From Halomonas salinarum (GTDB lineage: Bacteria > Pseudomonadota > Gammaproteobacteria > Pseudomonadales > Halomonadaceae): DNA of 64,000 bases. This document shows positions 1-10,011 of this stretch, one piece after another (positions within the stretch are counted from its first letter, which is position 1; every line of letters starts with the position of its first letter). Made by a program: the position numbers and the translations under genes. The stretch spans positions 1 through 64,000 of the forward strand of contig NZ_WWNB01000013.1 of the NCBI RefSeq assembly GCF_012062845.1. The letters are read 5' to 3'. A model generated the notes under the pieces. It had not been told where the DNA came from. It worked only from the letters and a program-made list of their open reading frames with translations, and did not search any database.

Positions 1-1
1 G

Positions 2-217
2 AACCAACTCAGCTTCCACCAGGCCGCCCACTGGATCATCAAGGAGTTAACGGTCCTCCCCTGGGTCTCGCCGGGGCGTGTGCCCGGTGTGATTCAGTCG
101 ATGCTGGAGATGGCGCCTGCCTTCGTCTTGCCTGAGCGACGCGAGCGATCTTACCCCCGATCAGTCAGGCGCCGACCCCAGAAGTACCCGACCAAGAGAA
201 ATGCCAGTCAGCGTTAA
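2..217 (+). mobile_element. IS4-family transposase, C-terminal part (cut by window edge)
   Basis: An open frame enters from the left edge and stops with TAA at 215-217, encoding about 71 residues. The tail, with RSYPRSVRRRPQKYP followed by a short basic end, is the typical C-terminus of IS4-family DDE transposases. The catalytic residues lie outside the window, so intactness cannot be judged. The stop codon sits inside a perfect palindrome (200-229), as expected near an insertion-sequence end. The neighbouring ispH gene ends on the opposite strand at 294 and looks undisturbed. Family assignment rests only on this tail. Confidence 0.75.
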
Positions 218-229
218 CTGACTGGCATT
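200..229. repeat. 12-bp perfect inverted repeat over the transposase stop codon
   Basis: Arms AATGCCAGTCAG (200-211) and CTGACTGGCATT (218-229) are separated by six bases that contain the end of the stop codon. It could be part of the right end of the insertion sequence or a hairpin limiting read-through. No target duplication can be tested, because the left end is outside the window. Confidence 0.7.
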
Positions 230-293
230 AGGGCCTGAGCCCGGTTGCTGTTGGTCAACGCCAGCCTGGTTTGTCAGGCGAGATAACGCCGAT

Positions 294-1247
294 CTACTCG
301 CTGACGATGACCTGCTCGCGCAGTTCCTTGGGCATCGAGAAGGTGATGGTCTCCTCGCGGCCGACGAGTTCCTGCGGTGCCTCGGCGCCCAGCGCCTGCA
401 GCCGCTCGATCACGCCATTGACCAGCACCTCGGGGGCGCTTGCGCCGGCGGTGATACCGATCTGATCGACGCCTTCGAGCCAGTCGGCCTTAATCTGCTC
501 GGCGTCATCGATCAGGTAGGCCGGTGTACCGACCCGCTCTGACAATTCGCGCAGGCGGTTGGAGTTGGAGCTGTTGGGACTGCCCACCACCAGCACCAGC
601 TGACTGCCGGCGGCGAGTTCACGCACGGCGTCCTGACGGTTCTGGGTGGCGTAGCAGATATCGTCCTTGCGCGGGCCTTCTATCTCGGGGAACTTGGCGC
701 GCAACGCATCAATCACCCGGGCGGTGTCATCCATCGACAGCGTGGTCTGGGTGACGAAAGACAGTCGGCTGGGATCTTTCACCTCGAGACGCGCGACATC
801 GTCTTCGTCCTCGACCAGGTAGATGGCGCCGCCATAGCTTGTATCGTAGCGCCCCATGGTGCCTTCCACCTCGGGATGCCCCTGATGGCCGATCAGGATG
901 CATTCCTGGCCGTGGCGCGCGTAGCGCAACACTTCCATGTGTACCTTGGTGACCAACGGGCAGGTGGCGTCAAAGATCCGCAGGCCGCGCTGCTCTGCTT
1001 CTTCCTGCACCGCACGGGAGACGCCGTGGGCAGAGAAGATCACGATCACGTCATCGGGCACTTCGTGGAGTTCCTCGACGAAGATCGCACCGCGCTCGCG
1101 CAGGGTGTCGACCACGAAGCGGTTATGGACCACCTCGTGGCGGACGTAGATGGGCGCGCCAAAGACATCGAGGGCGCGATTGACGATCTCGATGGCGCGG
1201 TCGACGCCGGCACAGAAACCGCGCGGGTTGGCCAACTGGATATGCAT
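294..1247 (-). CDS. ispH: 4-hydroxy-3-methylbut-2-enyl diphosphate reductase
   Basis: Last enzyme of the MEP isoprenoid pathway: it reduces HMBPP to IPP and DMAPP with a [4Fe-4S] cluster in the cytosol. The 317-residue protein has the three cluster cysteines at the family positions: C12 (in NPRGFCAG), C96 (in DATCPLVT) and C198 (in ICYATQNRQ). The substrate-site H41, H124 and E126 (in HPEVEGT) are also present. The length is normal for the family. It is the last gene of the ribF-ileS-lspA-fkpB-ispH series on this strand, 72 bp after fkpB. Confidence 0.98.
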   Translation of the reverse strand: MHIQLANPRGFCAGVDRAIEIVNRALDVFGAPIYVRHEVVHNRFVVDTLRERGAIFVEELHEVPDDVIVIFSAHGVSRAVQEEAEQRGLRIFDATCPLVTKVHMEVLRYARHGQECILIGHQGHPEVEGTMGRYDTSYGGAIYLVEDEDDVARLEVKDPSRLSFVTQTTLSMDDTARVIDALRAKFPEIEGPRKDDICYATQNRQDAVRELAAGSQLVLVVGSPNSSNSNRLRELSERVGTPAYLIDDAEQIKADWLEGVDQIGITAGASAPEVLVNGVIERLQALGAEAPQELVGREETITFSMPKELREQVIVSE

Positions 1248-1319
1248 GCTTGCCTAGCCTTGATGCCCGCGGGCATCGCTTGCGAAAAGAAGCGACCCGG
1301 GCCTCGCCCGGGCTAGCGT

Positions 1320-1766
1320 TCAGTGGGTGGTCGCGGGGGCGACCTTGATCACTTCGACCTCGAAGGTCAGCGTTCGTCCGGCCAGCGGGTGGTTGAAATC
1401 CACCTTGACCTGCTCACCATCGATATCGGCGATCACGCCGGGGAGCTCACCGCCGGCGGCATCTGCAAATGACATCACCGTGCCGACCTCGGGCACTTCG
1501 CCCTCGAAGTCATCACGCTTCATCAGCTGCACGTTCTGCGGGTTGTGCTGGCCGAAGGCATGCTCCGGGGTGATCTCGTAGCTGCCGGCGTCGCCGTCGC
1601 TGAGGCCGGTCAACGGCGCCTCGAAGCCCGGCGGCAGGTTACCGTCGCCGACCTGAAAGGTCGCCGGCGCCTTGTCGCGGGTGGAGTCCACCTCTGTGCC
1701 GTCCTCGAGCTTGAGCGTGAAGTGCAGGGTCACTTCCATGCCCTCGTCGATGCGATAGTCGCTCAT
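1320..1766 (-). CDS. fkpB: FKBP-type peptidyl-prolyl cis-trans isomerase (SlpA/FkpB)
   Basis: A 148-residue SlyD/SlpA-class FKBP: an FKBP core with an inserted flap (about residues 70-120, with PEHAFGQHNPQNVQ) that has chaperone activity in this family. The start is placed at MSDYRIDEG because a GGAG lies about ten bases upstream; the frame extends 11 codons further but without support. It lies between lspA and ispH as in many gammaproteobacteria and starts 13 bp after lspA ends. The histidine-rich metal-binding tail of SlyD is absent, which favours FkpB. Confidence 0.93.
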   Translation of the reverse strand: MSDYRIDEGMEVTLHFTLKLEDGTEVDSTRDKAPATFQVGDGNLPPGFEAPLTGLSDGDAGSYEITPEHAFGQHNPQNVQLMKRDDFEGEVPEVGTVMSFADAAGGELPGVIADIDGEQVKVDFNHPLAGRTLTFEVEVIKVAPATTH

Positions 1767-1779
1767 TTGCTTGGCTCCG

Positions 1780-2343
1780 TCAGGAACTGGCTCGCCCACG
1801 GCGGGCGTCGCACAGGGATTCGATGATCAGGCCGATGGCCCCCAGGGTAATGGCGACATCGGCCAGGTTGAAGGCCGGAAAGTAGGCCTGGCCCCAGTGG
1901 AACGACAGGAAGTCGATCACGTAGCCATGCACCAGCCGGTCGTAGAGATTGCCCAAGGCTCCGCCGATGATCAGCGAAAGCGATACGGCCAACAGCGTCT
2001 CTCCCGCGCGCAGCCGACGCATCCAGATCGTGAGGCCAACACTGGCCCCTATGGCGATAGCCGCGAACAACCACCGCTGCCAACCGGCATGCCCAGCAAG
2101 GAAACTGAAGGCGGCACCGGTATTATGCAAGAGCGTCAGGTTGAAGACTGGCAGCACCTCAACCGGCCGGGCGTAGGCAAGCCACGCCGTGGCCAGCATC
2201 TTGCTGCCGAGATCGGCGACGATCACCACAAGCGACAGCCACAGCCAGCGCAGCGGCCGCCTCATTGGCGGCGCGCTGTGCTGATCGGCTGTCGTCGCGG
2301 CTGATGGCTTATCCTCAGGCGCAGATGGCTTCTCATCAGGCAT
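1780..2343 (-). CDS. lspA: lipoprotein signal peptidase II
   Basis: Inner-membrane aspartyl protease that removes signal peptides from diacylglyceryl-modified prolipoproteins. The 187-residue protein has four hydrophobic segments. The conserved blocks [22 protein letters not shown] and GYVIDF...FNLAD carry the two expected catalytic aspartates. The start at MPDEKPS lies inside the end of ileS, giving an 8-nt overlap and likely translational coupling. The N-terminus carries about 25 extra polar residues before the first membrane helix, longer than in E. coli; a later ATG at MRRPLRW is possible. Confidence 0.96.
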   Translation of the reverse strand: MPDEKPSAPEDKPSAATTADQHSAPPMRRPLRWLWLSLVVIVADLGSKMLATAWLAYARPVEVLPVFNLTLLHNTGAAFSFLAGHAGWQRWLFAAIAIGASVGLTIWMRRLRAGETLLAVSLSLIIGGALGNLYDRLVHGYVIDFLSFHWGQAYFPAFNLADVAITLGAIGLIIESLCDARRGRASS

Positions 2344-5170
2344 AGTGGCGCGTCTCGCCGGGGCCTTCCGGCAGGTTGGTGATACAACGACCGCACAGGT
2401 CCGAGTGCTCGGAGTGACTGCCCACATCCGGGCGGTGGTGCCAGCAGCGCTCGCACTTGGTGTGCTCGCTTTCTGCCACGCTGACCTTGAGGCCCTCGAG
2501 CTCGGTGGCTTCGCCAGCCGAGCCTTCGGCGAGCGGCGCCAGGTGCACGTCGCTGGTCAGGAGCACGAAGCGCAGCTCGTCGCCAAGCTTGGCAAGCGTC
2601 GCCTCAAGGGCCTCATCGACGTAGAGGGTCACCTCGGCAGCCAGGCCATTCTTGATCTGCTTGGCGTTACGGGCGTCTTCCAGGCACTTGTTGACCGCCT
2701 GTTTGACCTCCAGCACCCTTGACCAGAACTCGCGGCCAAGCGAGGCATCCTCGGGAAGCGTCGCCAGCCCCTCGAAGTAGGTCTCGAGCAGCACACTGTC
2801 GGCACGCTTGCCGGGAATGTTCTCGAAGATCTCCTCGGCAGTGAAGGAGAGGATCGGCGCGACCCAGCGCGACAGCGCCTCGACCACCTGGTAGAGCGCC
2901 GTCTGGGCGCTGCGCCGGGCCAGCGAATCACGCTGGGTGGTGTACTGGCGATCCTTGATCACGTCCAGGTAGAAGCCGCCGAGCTCCAGCGAGCAGAAGG
3001 AGTGCACCTGCTGGTAGACATCGAGGAAGCGATACTCCTCATAGGCGGTCTCGATACGCGCCTGAAGCTGGGCGGCGCGGTCGACGACCCACTGATCCAG
3101 CGCCAGCATGTCCTCAAAGGCCACGGCGTCACGCTCGGGCTCGAAGCCGTTCAGGTTGGCGAGCAGGAAGCGCGAGGTGTTGCGGATCCGGCGGTAGACG
3201 TCGGCGGTGCGCTTGAGGATCTCGTCGGAGACCGCCATCTCGCCAGAATAGTCGGTGGAGGCCACCCACAGGCGCAGGATATCGGCGCCCAGCTTGTCCA
3301 TGACCTCCTGGGGCGCGACCACATTGCCCATCGACTTGGACATCTTGCGGCCCTGGGCATCGACGGTGAAGCCATGCGTCAGCAGGCCACGGTACGGCGG
3401 GTGGCCGTCGATGGCGCAGCCGGTCAGCAGCGAGGAGTGGAACCAGCCGCGGTGCTGATCCGAGCCCTCGAGGTACAGATCCGCCCGCGGGCCTTCGCTG
3501 TGCCCCAGCTGGTGGGAGTCACGCAGCACGTGCCAGTGGGTGGTGCCGGAATCGAACCAGACGTCCAGGGTGTCGGAGACCTTCTCGTAATCGGCCGCCT
3601 CGTCGCCGAGCAGCTCGGCGGGGTCGAGGTTGAACCAGGCATCGATGCCCTTCGCCTCGACAAGCTGGGCGACGTCTTCCATCAGTTCTACGGTGCGCGG
3701 GTGCAGCTCACCGCTCTGCTTGTGCAGGAAGAACGGGATCGGCACGCCCCAGTTGCGCTGGCGGGAGATGCACCAGTCCGGGCGGTTGGCGATCATCGAG
3801 TGCAGGCGCGCCTTGCCCCAGGCCGGCACGAACGTTGTCTGCTCGATACCGTCGAGCGCCGCCTCGCGCAGGGTGCGGCCGTCGCGGGCGGTGACGTCCA
3901 TGCCGACGAACCACTGCGCCGTGGCGCGGTAGATGATCGGCGTCTTGTGGCGCCAGCAGTGCATGTAGCTGTGGCTGATCCGCTTGTGCGCCATCAGCGC
4001 GCCGGCTTCATCCAGGGCCGCGACGATCTTGGGGTTGGCCTTCCAGATCATCATGCCGCCGAACAGCGGCAGGTCGTCGACATAGACGCCATCGCCCTGC
4101 ACCGGACTGATGAAGTCGTCGAATTCCAGGCCATAGGCACGGCAGGTGTTGAAGTCATCCACGCCGTGGGTCGGCGAGGAGTGCACGATGCCGGTGCTGC
4201 CCTCGTCACAGGTGACGTAGTCGGCCAGGTGGACCGTCGAGGCACGCGCGTAGAGCGGATGACGGAACTCGACCAGGTCGAGGGCCTCGCCGCGGGTAGT
4301 GGCGACCACCTCGCCCTCGAGGCCGAAGCGCGCGAGGCAGCTCTCGACCAGGTCCTCGGCCAGCAACAGCAGGCGCTCGCCGACGTCGACCAGGGCGTAG
4401 TTGAACTCCGGGTGGACGTTGAGTGCCTGGTTGGCAGGAATGGTCCAGGGCGTGGTGGTCCAGATCACCACCGCGGCGGGCTTGGCAAGCTCGTCGAGGC
4501 CGAAGGCCGCGGCCAGCTTGGCGTCATCGCCGCTGGGGAAGGCCACATCGATGGCCTCGGACTTCTTGTCGGCGTACTCCACCTCGGCCTCGGCCAGCGC
4601 CGAGCCACAATCGAAGCACCAGTTGACCGGCTTCAGGCCCTTGAAGACGTAGCCGCCCTTGACCATCTCGGCCAGGGCGCGGATCTCGCCGGCCTCGTTG
4701 ACGAAGTCCATGGTCCGGTAGGGCTTGTCCCAGTCGCCGATCACGCCCAGGCGCACGAAGTCCTCAAGCTGGCCCTGGATCTGCTCGCCGGCGTACTCGC
4801 GGCACAGCTCACGGGCCCGCTGCGGTTCCAGGCGCTTGCCGTGGGTGGTCTCGACCTTGTGCTCGATGGGCAGGCCATGACAGTCCCAGCCGGGCACATA
4901 GGGGGCATCGAAACCCGCCAGGCTCTTCGACTTGACGATGATGTCCTTGAGGATCTTGTTGACGGCGTGGCCGATGTGAATGCTGCCGTTGGCGTACGGA
5001 GGGCCATCGTGAAGCACGAAGCTCTCGCGGCCGCGGCGCGCCTCGCGCAGGCGCTGGTAGAGATCCATTTCCTGCCAGCGAGCCACCCGGGCGGGCTCTC
5101 GCTTGGGCAGCATCCCGCGCATCGGGAAGTCGGTCTCGGGCAGATTCAGTGTGTGCTTGTAATCGCTCAT
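2336..5170 (-). CDS. ileS: isoleucyl-tRNA synthetase
   Basis: Class I aminoacyl-tRNA synthetase charging tRNA-Ile. The 944-residue protein carries the HIGH motif ([12 protein letters not shown], near residue 65), the CP1 editing domain, the KMSKS loop ([10 protein letters not shown]) and a C-terminal Cys4 zinc knuckle (CERCWHH ... CGRC). Length matches the E. coli enzyme (938). The start is set at [13 protein letters not shown], the usual family N-terminus; an in-frame ATG seven codons earlier overlaps the end of ribF and cannot be excluded. It starts 10 bp after ribF and overlaps lspA by 8 nt, so ribF-ileS-lspA is probably one transcript. Confidence 0.98.
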   Translation of the reverse strand: MSDYKHTLNLPETDFPMRGMLPKREPARVARWQEMDLYQRLREARRGRESFVLHDGPPYANGSIHIGHAVNKILKDIIVKSKSLAGFDAPYVPGWDCHGLPIEHKVETTHGKRLEPQRARELCREYAGEQIQGQLEDFVRLGVIGDWDKPYRTMDFVNEAGEIRALAEMVKGGYVFKGLKPVNWCFDCGSALAEAEVEYADKKSEAIDVAFPSGDDAKLAAAFGLDELAKPAAVVIWTTTPWTIPANQALNVHPEFNYALVDVGERLLLLAEDLVESCLARFGLEGEVVATTRGEALDLVEFRHPLYARASTVHLADYVTCDEGSTGIVHSSPTHGVDDFNTCRAYGLEFDDFISPVQGDGVYVDDLPLFGGMMIWKANPKIVAALDEAGALMAHKRISHSYMHCWRHKTPIIYRATAQWFVGMDVTARDGRTLREAALDGIEQTTFVPAWGKARLHSMIANRPDWCISRQRNWGVPIPFFLHKQSGELHPRTVELMEDVAQLVEAKGIDAWFNLDPAELLGDEAADYEKVSDTLDVWFDSGTTHWHVLRDSHQLGHSEGPRADLYLEGSDQHRGWFHSSLLTGCAIDGHPPYRGLLTHGFTVDAQGRKMSKSMGNVVAPQEVMDKLGADILRLWVASTDYSGEMAVSDEILKRTADVYRRIRNTSRFLLANLNGFEPERDAVAFEDMLALDQWVVDRAAQLQARIETAYEEYRFLDVYQQVHSFCSLELGGFYLDVIKDRQYTTQRDSLARRSAQTALYQVVEALSRWVAPILSFTAEEIFENIPGKRADSVLLETYFEGLATLPEDASLGREFWSRVLEVKQAVNKCLEDARNAKQIKNGLAAEVTLYVDEALEATLAKLGDELRFVLLTSDVHLAPLAEGSAGEATELEGLKVSVAESEHTKCERCWHHRPDVGSHSEHSDLCGRCITNLPEGPGETRHYA

Positions 5171-5180
5171 AGCCTTGGGG

Positions 5181-6308
5181 TCAGCCGTCATCTTGGTCGG
5201 TAGGGGCCGGGCCCACCGAGGAGTCAGAAGTCGCGGCTTCGCGCGCCAGCGGCGCCGATGCCAGAGGAAGTGCAGTAGAAAGTGCCGTAGCAGGTGCGCT
5301 TGAAGATGCCGTGTCATCCGCGGGACCGGCGGCGTCCTGCCGCGCCCCGCCTTGCTGGGTGCTCGCGCCGTCATTGGCGAGGTGGCCGGCAAAGAAACGC
5401 CGCGCCTGAGCCTGGTCGATCCTGATCTGCTCCTTCAGGGGCTCAAGCCCGTTGAACTTGATCTCACCACGCAGCCGGGCGCAAGGATAGACCCGCAGCC
5501 GCTGGCCATAGAGATCCTCGTTCACATCGAACAGATGCACTTCAAGCACCGGTCGAGTGCTCCCCACCGTGGGGCGCCAGCCGATATTGGCCACCCCGGG
5601 CAGGCAGCGGCCATCCGACAGCTCCGTGACGACCGCATAGACACCGCGCAGCGCCAATGGCTGTGGCAGCAGCGGCACGTTGGCGGTGGGAACACCGATG
5701 GTGCGACCCAGTTGCTGGTCGACGATCACGCGACCGGCTAGCCGATAAGGCCGCCCCAGCATGCGGGCCGCCTGCGCGAAGTTGCCGCTCTCCAGCAGGG
5801 TGCGTATGTGGGTGCTGGAAACACGCTCACCATCGAGCAGGAAGGTGCGGGTATTCTCGACACCGAAGCCGCACTCTTCCCCCACCTTGGCCAATAACGT
5901 GAAGTCACCATCGCGCTCGCGGCCAAAGCGGAAGTCATCCCCCACCACCAGGTGGCGCACCCCCAGGCCAGCAACGAGTGTGCGGTCGATGAACTGCCGC
6001 GCCGTCAGACTGCGCAGCGCATCATTGAACGGCAGGCACAGCACCTGGTCGACACCGTAATCAGCGAGCAACCGGGCCTTGTCGCGCAGCCGGGTAAGCC
6101 GCGGCGGGGCCTGTTCGCCGGCGAAAAACTCGCGCGGCTGCGGCTCGAACACAACCACCGTGACCGGCAGCCCCAGCTCGGCGGCGCGCTCGCGTAACTG
6201 ATCGAGAATCGTCTGATGGCCGCGGTGAACCCCATCGAAATTGCCGATGGTGGCCACGCAGCCCTGGGATGCCTGCGGCAGGTTATGTAGTCCTCGAATC
6301 ACTCGCAT
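5181..6308 (-). CDS. ribF: bifunctional riboflavin kinase / FAD synthetase
   Basis: Converts riboflavin to FMN and then to FAD. The N-terminal nucleotidyltransferase domain shows [11 protein letters not shown]; the C-terminal flavokinase domain shows the GVPTANV loop near residue 205. The protein is 375 residues, longer than the typical 310-320, because of an Ala/Ser/Thr/Asp-rich tail of about 65 residues after the kinase fold. That tail is probably disordered. The start at MRVIRGLHN matches the family. Confidence 0.97.
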   Translation of the reverse strand: MRVIRGLHNLPQASQGCVATIGNFDGVHRGHQTILDQLRERAAELGLPVTVVVFEPQPREFFAGEQAPPRLTRLRDKARLLADYGVDQVLCLPFNDALRSLTARQFIDRTLVAGLGVRHLVVGDDFRFGRERDGDFTLLAKVGEECGFGVENTRTFLLDGERVSSTHIRTLLESGNFAQAARMLGRPYRLAGRVIVDQQLGRTIGVPTANVPLLPQPLALRGVYAVVTELSDGRCLPGVANIGWRPTVGSTRPVLEVHLFDVNEDLYGQRLRVYPCARLRGEIKFNGLEPLKEQIRIDQAQARRFFAGHLANDGASTQQGGARQDAAGPADDTASSSAPATALSTALPLASAPLAREAATSDSSVGPAPTDQDDG

Positions 6309-6440
6309 GCGTATCTCGCGCGCCAAGTAAAAGGTTCGATTATAACGGCCAGGCCGTCTGCCGCCTATCCATCGCGGCGGACACCCGGTCGCCAACCGGT
6401 CGACTGCTCGTCATGCAAATACGGCCGCCTTACCATCCTT

Positions 6441-6480
6441 CGTTCAAGCGCTAGCCATTCAAACGCTAGCCGTTCAAACG
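6441..6480. repeat. 15-bp tandem repeat (about 2.7 copies) at the murJ 3' end
   Basis: Units starting at 6441, 6456 and 6471 read CGTTCAAGCGCTAGC, CATTCAAACGCTAGC and CGTTCAAACG. The murJ stop codon (6466-6468) lies in the second unit, so the repeat duplicates the end of the gene. A small replication-slippage duplication is the simplest reading. Confidence 0.7.
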
Positions 6481-8052
6481 AAAGTGTCGAAGCCGGACAC
6501 CTAGCGCCGCCAGCCAGGCGAAATAGGCAAGCGCCCCGCCGACAACCAGTGCGCCAAGGGTAGCAACACGTGGCCATAGCCCCCAGCCCAGCCAGACCTG
6601 CCAATTGGGCGCCAGTAGATAAAGGCCAAGCCCCATCACCGCACAGCCACCGCCCAGCTGCAGCGCATAGCGCCCCCAGCCGGGCTGGAACACCAGCACG
6701 CCCTCGCGGCGCAGCCCCCGGGCCAGTAGCCCGGCATTGAGGAAGGCCGAAAGTGCCGTGGCAAGCGCCAAACCGGCATGCGCCAGTGGCCAGATCAGCA
6801 GCAGATTGAAGGCCATGTTGGCGACCATGGCGATGATGCCGATCTTGACCGGTGTCTTGGTGTCCTGTCGCGCGAAGAAGCCCGGCGCCAGCACCTTGAT
6901 CAGCATGAAGGCCACCAGGCCCAGGGCATAGGCCCGCAGGCTCATGGCCGCCATGGCGATGTCATGGTCGGTCATGGCGCCATAGTGAAACAGCGTTATC
7001 AGTAGCGGTTCGGCGAGCACGCCAAGGGCCAGCGCCGCCGGCATGCCCAGGAGCAACACAGCGCGCAGCGCCCAGTCGAGCATCTTGGCAAAGTGTTCCC
7101 TGGACTGCTCGGCGTGGCGTTTGGAAAGCGCCGGCAAAATCACCGTCCCGATGGCGATACCGAAGACACCAAGCGGCAACTCGACCAAACGGTCGGAGTA
7201 ATAGAGCCAGGACACACTACCGGCCGCCAGCAAGGAGGCCAGCACGGTATCCAGCAGCAGGTTGATCTGGGAAACCGACACCCCGAACAATGCCGGGGCC
7301 ATCAGGCGCAGCACCCGCCGCACCCCCTCATGGGCGAAAGAGGGCCAAGGCTTGGGCATGAGCCCCAGCCGCACCAGGAACGGCACCTGAAAGATAAGCT
7401 GGGCGACACCGGCAATCAACACACCCCAGGCCAGCGCCATGGCCGGGGCTTCCATCAGTGGCGTCAGCAGCAGCGCCGCGCCGATCAACGACAGATTCAG
7501 CAGTACCGGTGTAAAGGCCGGCACCGCGAAGCGGTTCCAGGTGTTGAGCACACTGCCGGAAAAGGCCGTCAGCGAGATCAGCAGCAGATACGGAAAGGTC
7601 AACTGCAGCATGTCGGCGGTCAGCGCCAGCTTGGCCGGGTCGCGACCAAACCCCGGCGCAAACACCCATACCAGCCAAGGCGCGGCGAGCATCGCAAGTG
7701 CCGTGATCAGCGCCAGCACCACCGTCAGGCTGCCGGCCACCGCATCGAGCAGCTCGCGCACCTCCTCGCGCGTACGTCGGGTAGCGTACTCGGACAACAC
7801 CGGCACGAAGGCCTGATTGAAGGCACCCTCGGCGAACAGCCGGCGCAGGAAGTTGGGAATCTTGAAGGCGACGAAGAAGGCATCGGCGCCACTGCCAGCA
7901 CCCAACAGGGCGGCGATGACCACATCGCGCGCTAGCCCCAGCACTCTCGACAGCATGGTCATGACACTGACCACCAGCCCCGAGCGCAACAGGCCGGCGC
8001 GAGCGACGGCCTTGCCAGCCGTCGAGGATCTCGAGGAATCTTGCTGAGACAC
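6466..8052 (-). CDS. murJ: lipid II flippase MurJ
   Basis: MOP-superfamily flippase that moves lipid II across the inner membrane for peptidoglycan synthesis. The 528-residue hydrophobic protein has about 14 membrane segments. The MurJ opening (SVMTMLSRVLGLARDVVIA) and the FAEGAFNQAFVPV block are clear. The start is a GTG at 8052 with AGAAAGG about nine bases upstream; the frame stays open upstream but that part is not MurJ-like. It is transcribed away from the rpsT terminator and lies 157 bp upstream of ribF. Confidence 0.97.
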   Translation of the reverse strand: MSQQDSSRSSTAGKAVARAGLLRSGLVVSVMTMLSRVLGLARDVVIAALLGAGSGADAFFVAFKIPNFLRRLFAEGAFNQAFVPVLSEYATRRTREEVRELLDAVAGSLTVVLALITALAMLAAPWLVWVFAPGFGRDPAKLALTADMLQLTFPYLLLISLTAFSGSVLNTWNRFAVPAFTPVLLNLSLIGAALLLTPLMEAPAMALAWGVLIAGVAQLIFQVPFLVRLGLMPKPWPSFAHEGVRRVLRLMAPALFGVSVSQINLLLDTVLASLLAAGSVSWLYYSDRLVELPLGVFGIAIGTVILPALSKRHAEQSREHFAKMLDWALRAVLLLGMPAALALGVLAEPLLITLFHYGAMTDHDIAMAAMSLRAYALGLVAFMLIKVLAPGFFARQDTKTPVKIGIIAMVANMAFNLLLIWPLAHAGLALATALSAFLNAGLLARGLRREGVLVFQPGWGRYALQLGGGCAVMGLGLYLLAPNWQVWLGWGLWPRVATLGALVVGGALAYFAWLAALGVRLRHFRLNG

Positions 8053-8184
8053 GCGTGATCGCCTTTCTGTGTTCGAGCATCTACCCGGTGAACGCCATGT
8101 TCGCCTGGGCTGCCTACTGGCTTCGATGCTTGGCGGTAAGAAGCTGGGCCATGAAACGGCCATTCACAAAAGCGTCAGCCATAA

Positions 8185-8208
8185 AAAAACCGGCCGAAGC
8201 CGGTTTTT
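8185..8208 (-). terminator. Rho-independent terminator after rpsT
   Basis: A 10-bp stem (AAAAACCGGC / GCCGGTTTTT) with a CGAA loop lies 63 bp downstream of rpsT and is followed by T residues on the minus strand. The A/T flanks make it potentially bidirectional. Confidence 0.85.
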
Positions 8209-8271
8209 CCCTGAGGGCAAGATGCCTTACGCGCATTGCGCGCCGGCCATGCCCCTAGGTCAGCGTCCGGC

Positions 8272-8538
8272 TTACGCAGCCAGCGCCTTAATTCGCTTGT
8301 TCAGGCGGCTCTTGATGCGAGCGGCCTTTTTCTTGGACAGCGCGTCCTTGTCAGCAATGCGGTCGATGACCGGCTGAGCGGACTTGAACTCTGCCATTGC
8401 CTGGCTGTGATCGCCGCTTTGGATCGCCTTGATGACGCGCTTGACGTAGGTACGCACCATGGAACGCTGACTGGCCTTGTGTACGCGACGCGCTTCTGAC
8501 TGAAGAGCGCGCTTACGAGCTTGCTTAGAGTTTGCCAC
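8272..8538 (-). CDS. rpsT: 30S ribosomal protein S20
   Basis: An 88-residue, Lys/Arg/Ala-rich protein beginning MANSKQARKRALQSE and ending in the helical SRLNKRIKALAA, typical of bS20, which binds 16S rRNA early in 30S assembly. An AAGGAGAT ribosome-binding site precedes the ATG. It is monocistronic between its terminator and a non-coding spacer. It is next to murJ, as in related genomes. Confidence 0.98.
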   Translation of the reverse strand: MANSKQARKRALQSEARRVHKASQRSMVRTYVKRVIKAIQSGDHSQAMAEFKSAQPVIDRIADKDALSKKKAARIKSRLNKRIKALAA

Positions 8539-8661
8539 CGTTATCTCCTTGGAGAATCATTACCGGATTTGCCGGCAACGCTATGTAAATGTTTGACCCT
8601 GCTGGGAAAATCACAAGATCCCCAGCCGGTTTGGCCGTAAAAGTCAACGGGCCGTGTCTGA

Positions 8662-8691
8662 GAGGATGGCATAGTCTAGCATGCCATCCTC
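8662..8691. repeat. 11-bp inverted repeat in the proB-rpsT spacer
   Basis: Arms GAGGATGGCAT (8662-8672) and ATGCCATCCTC (8681-8691) enclose eight bases. It is a strong hairpin in either direction but has no T-run, and it lies between the proB stop and the rpsT start. It may be a processing or read-through barrier for the cgtA-proB transcript. Confidence 0.6.
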
Positions 8692-8762
8692 GGCCTTGCT
8701 ACAACCCCCGCCGCCTCTGGGCCTAGCCCCCTAGCGAGTACCTATGGGGCGAGCCCCTGGCC

Positions 8763-8814
8763 GGGCGCCTCTAGCCGAGCGCCTCTAGCCGGTCGCCTCT
8801 AGCCGAGCGCCTCA
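8763..8814. repeat. 14-bp tandem repeat ending at the proB stop
   Basis: The unit GCGCCTCTAGCCGA recurs about 3.5 times with small changes (units near 8764, 8778, 8792, 8806). The last unit contains the proB stop codon at 8812-8814. The rest of the 273-bp spacer between proB and rpsT holds only the hairpin at 8662-8691. Confidence 0.7.
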
Positions 8815-9951
8815 AATCACCACCAGATTATCGCGGTGGATCAACTCAGGCGCTTCCATATAGCCGAGCAGCCCTTCGATCTGGTTGCTTGGCTTGCCGA
8901 GAATACGCACGGCATCCTCGGCGCCATAGTTGATCAAGCCCTTGGCGATGCGCACGCCATGCTCATCGACGCACTCCACCATGTCGCCGCGCACGAAATC
9001 ACCGGTCAGCGCCTTGACGCCAACCGGCAACAAGCTCGAGCCGCGTTCACGGAGTACCGTGACGGCCCCCGCATCCAGGGTCAGTCGGCCACGCACCTGC
9101 AGCTGCCCCGCCAGCCAGCGCTTGCGGGCAGCGATCGGCGCCTGCTCCGGACGCAGCAGGGTGCCCAATCGCTCGCCGTCGATCAGGCGCGTCAGCACGT
9201 CTGGCTGACGGCCACTGGCAATGGCCGTCACCGCACCGGAGCGGGCCGCCAGACGCGCCGCCCGCACCTTGGTGGTCATGCCGCCCCGACCGAGCACACC
9301 ACCGCCACCGGCCATCGCCGCCAGGCGCGCATCATCGGCACGAGCCTCGGGAATCAGGCTTGCCTGCGGGTTATGGCGTGGATCGGCATCGAAGAGCCCT
9401 TCCTGATCGGTAAGGATGATCAGCGCATCGGCCTCCAGCAGGTTAGCGACCAGCGCCCCCAGGGTATCGTTATCGCCAAAGCGGATCTCGTCGGTGACCA
9501 CGGTGTCGTTTTCATTGACCACCGGCACCACCCTCAACTGCACCAGAGTGCGCAGTGCCGAACGGGCATTCAGGTAGCGCTTGCGGTTGGACAGGTCATC
9601 ATGGGTGAGCAGGATCTGCGCCGTCAGCACGTCATGGCGAGCGAAGTGGCTCTCGTAGCATTCGGTCAACACGTTCTGGCCCACCGCCGCGGCGGCCTGC
9701 AGGGCATGCACGGCACTGGGCCGCGATTGCCAGCCCAGACGCACCATGCCAGCGGCCACGGCGCCTGACGATACCAGCACCACTTCAATGCCGCGGCGAT
9801 GCAACTCGGCGACCTGATCGACCCAGCCGCCAATCGCCGGCTCATCGAGGCCGCGACCGTCGTTGGTCAAGAGGGCACTGCCGATCTTCACGACCACCCG
9901 CCGCGCACCTGCCAGGGCTTCACGCCCCGGCGCCTGCTCACTGCCCGTCAT
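8812..9951 (-). CDS. proB: glutamate 5-kinase
   Basis: First enzyme of proline synthesis, phosphorylating glutamate. The N-terminal amino-acid-kinase domain ([30 protein letters not shown]) is followed by a C-terminal PUA domain (from about residue 280). The 379 residues compare with 367 in E. coli. The start at MTGSEQAP has a GGGAG eight bases upstream; an in-frame start 15 codons earlier (9996) is possible. It follows cgtA by 60 bp and is probably co-transcribed. proA is not adjacent. In a halophile this step also bears on proline as a compatible solute. Confidence 0.96.
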   Translation of the reverse strand: MTGSEQAPGREALAGARRVVVKIGSALLTNDGRGLDEPAIGGWVDQVAELHRRGIEVVLVSSGAVAAGMVRLGWQSRPSAVHALQAAAAVGQNVLTECYESHFARHDVLTAQILLTHDDLSNRKRYLNARSALRTLVQLRVVPVVNENDTVVTDEIRFGDNDTLGALVANLLEADALIILTDQEGLFDADPRHNPQASLIPEARADDARLAAMAGGGGVLGRGGMTTKVRAARLAARSGAVTAIASGRQPDVLTRLIDGERLGTLLRPEQAPIAARKRWLAGQLQVRGRLTLDAGAVTVLRERGSSLLPVGVKALTGDFVRGDMVECVDEHGVRIAKGLINYGAEDAVRILGKPSNQIEGLLGYMEAPELIHRDNLVVI

Positions 9952-10011
9952 CTCCTGCACTCCCGGTAAACCATCGCCAGATCCGTCATCGCCCAACCTG
10001 ACATCGACACA

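Noticed and set aside
3002-5203. 733-codon plus-strand frame opposite ileS
   Set aside because: GC-rich antisense frame of a certain gene; composition is His/Gly/Val-rich without domains, and there is no start signal.
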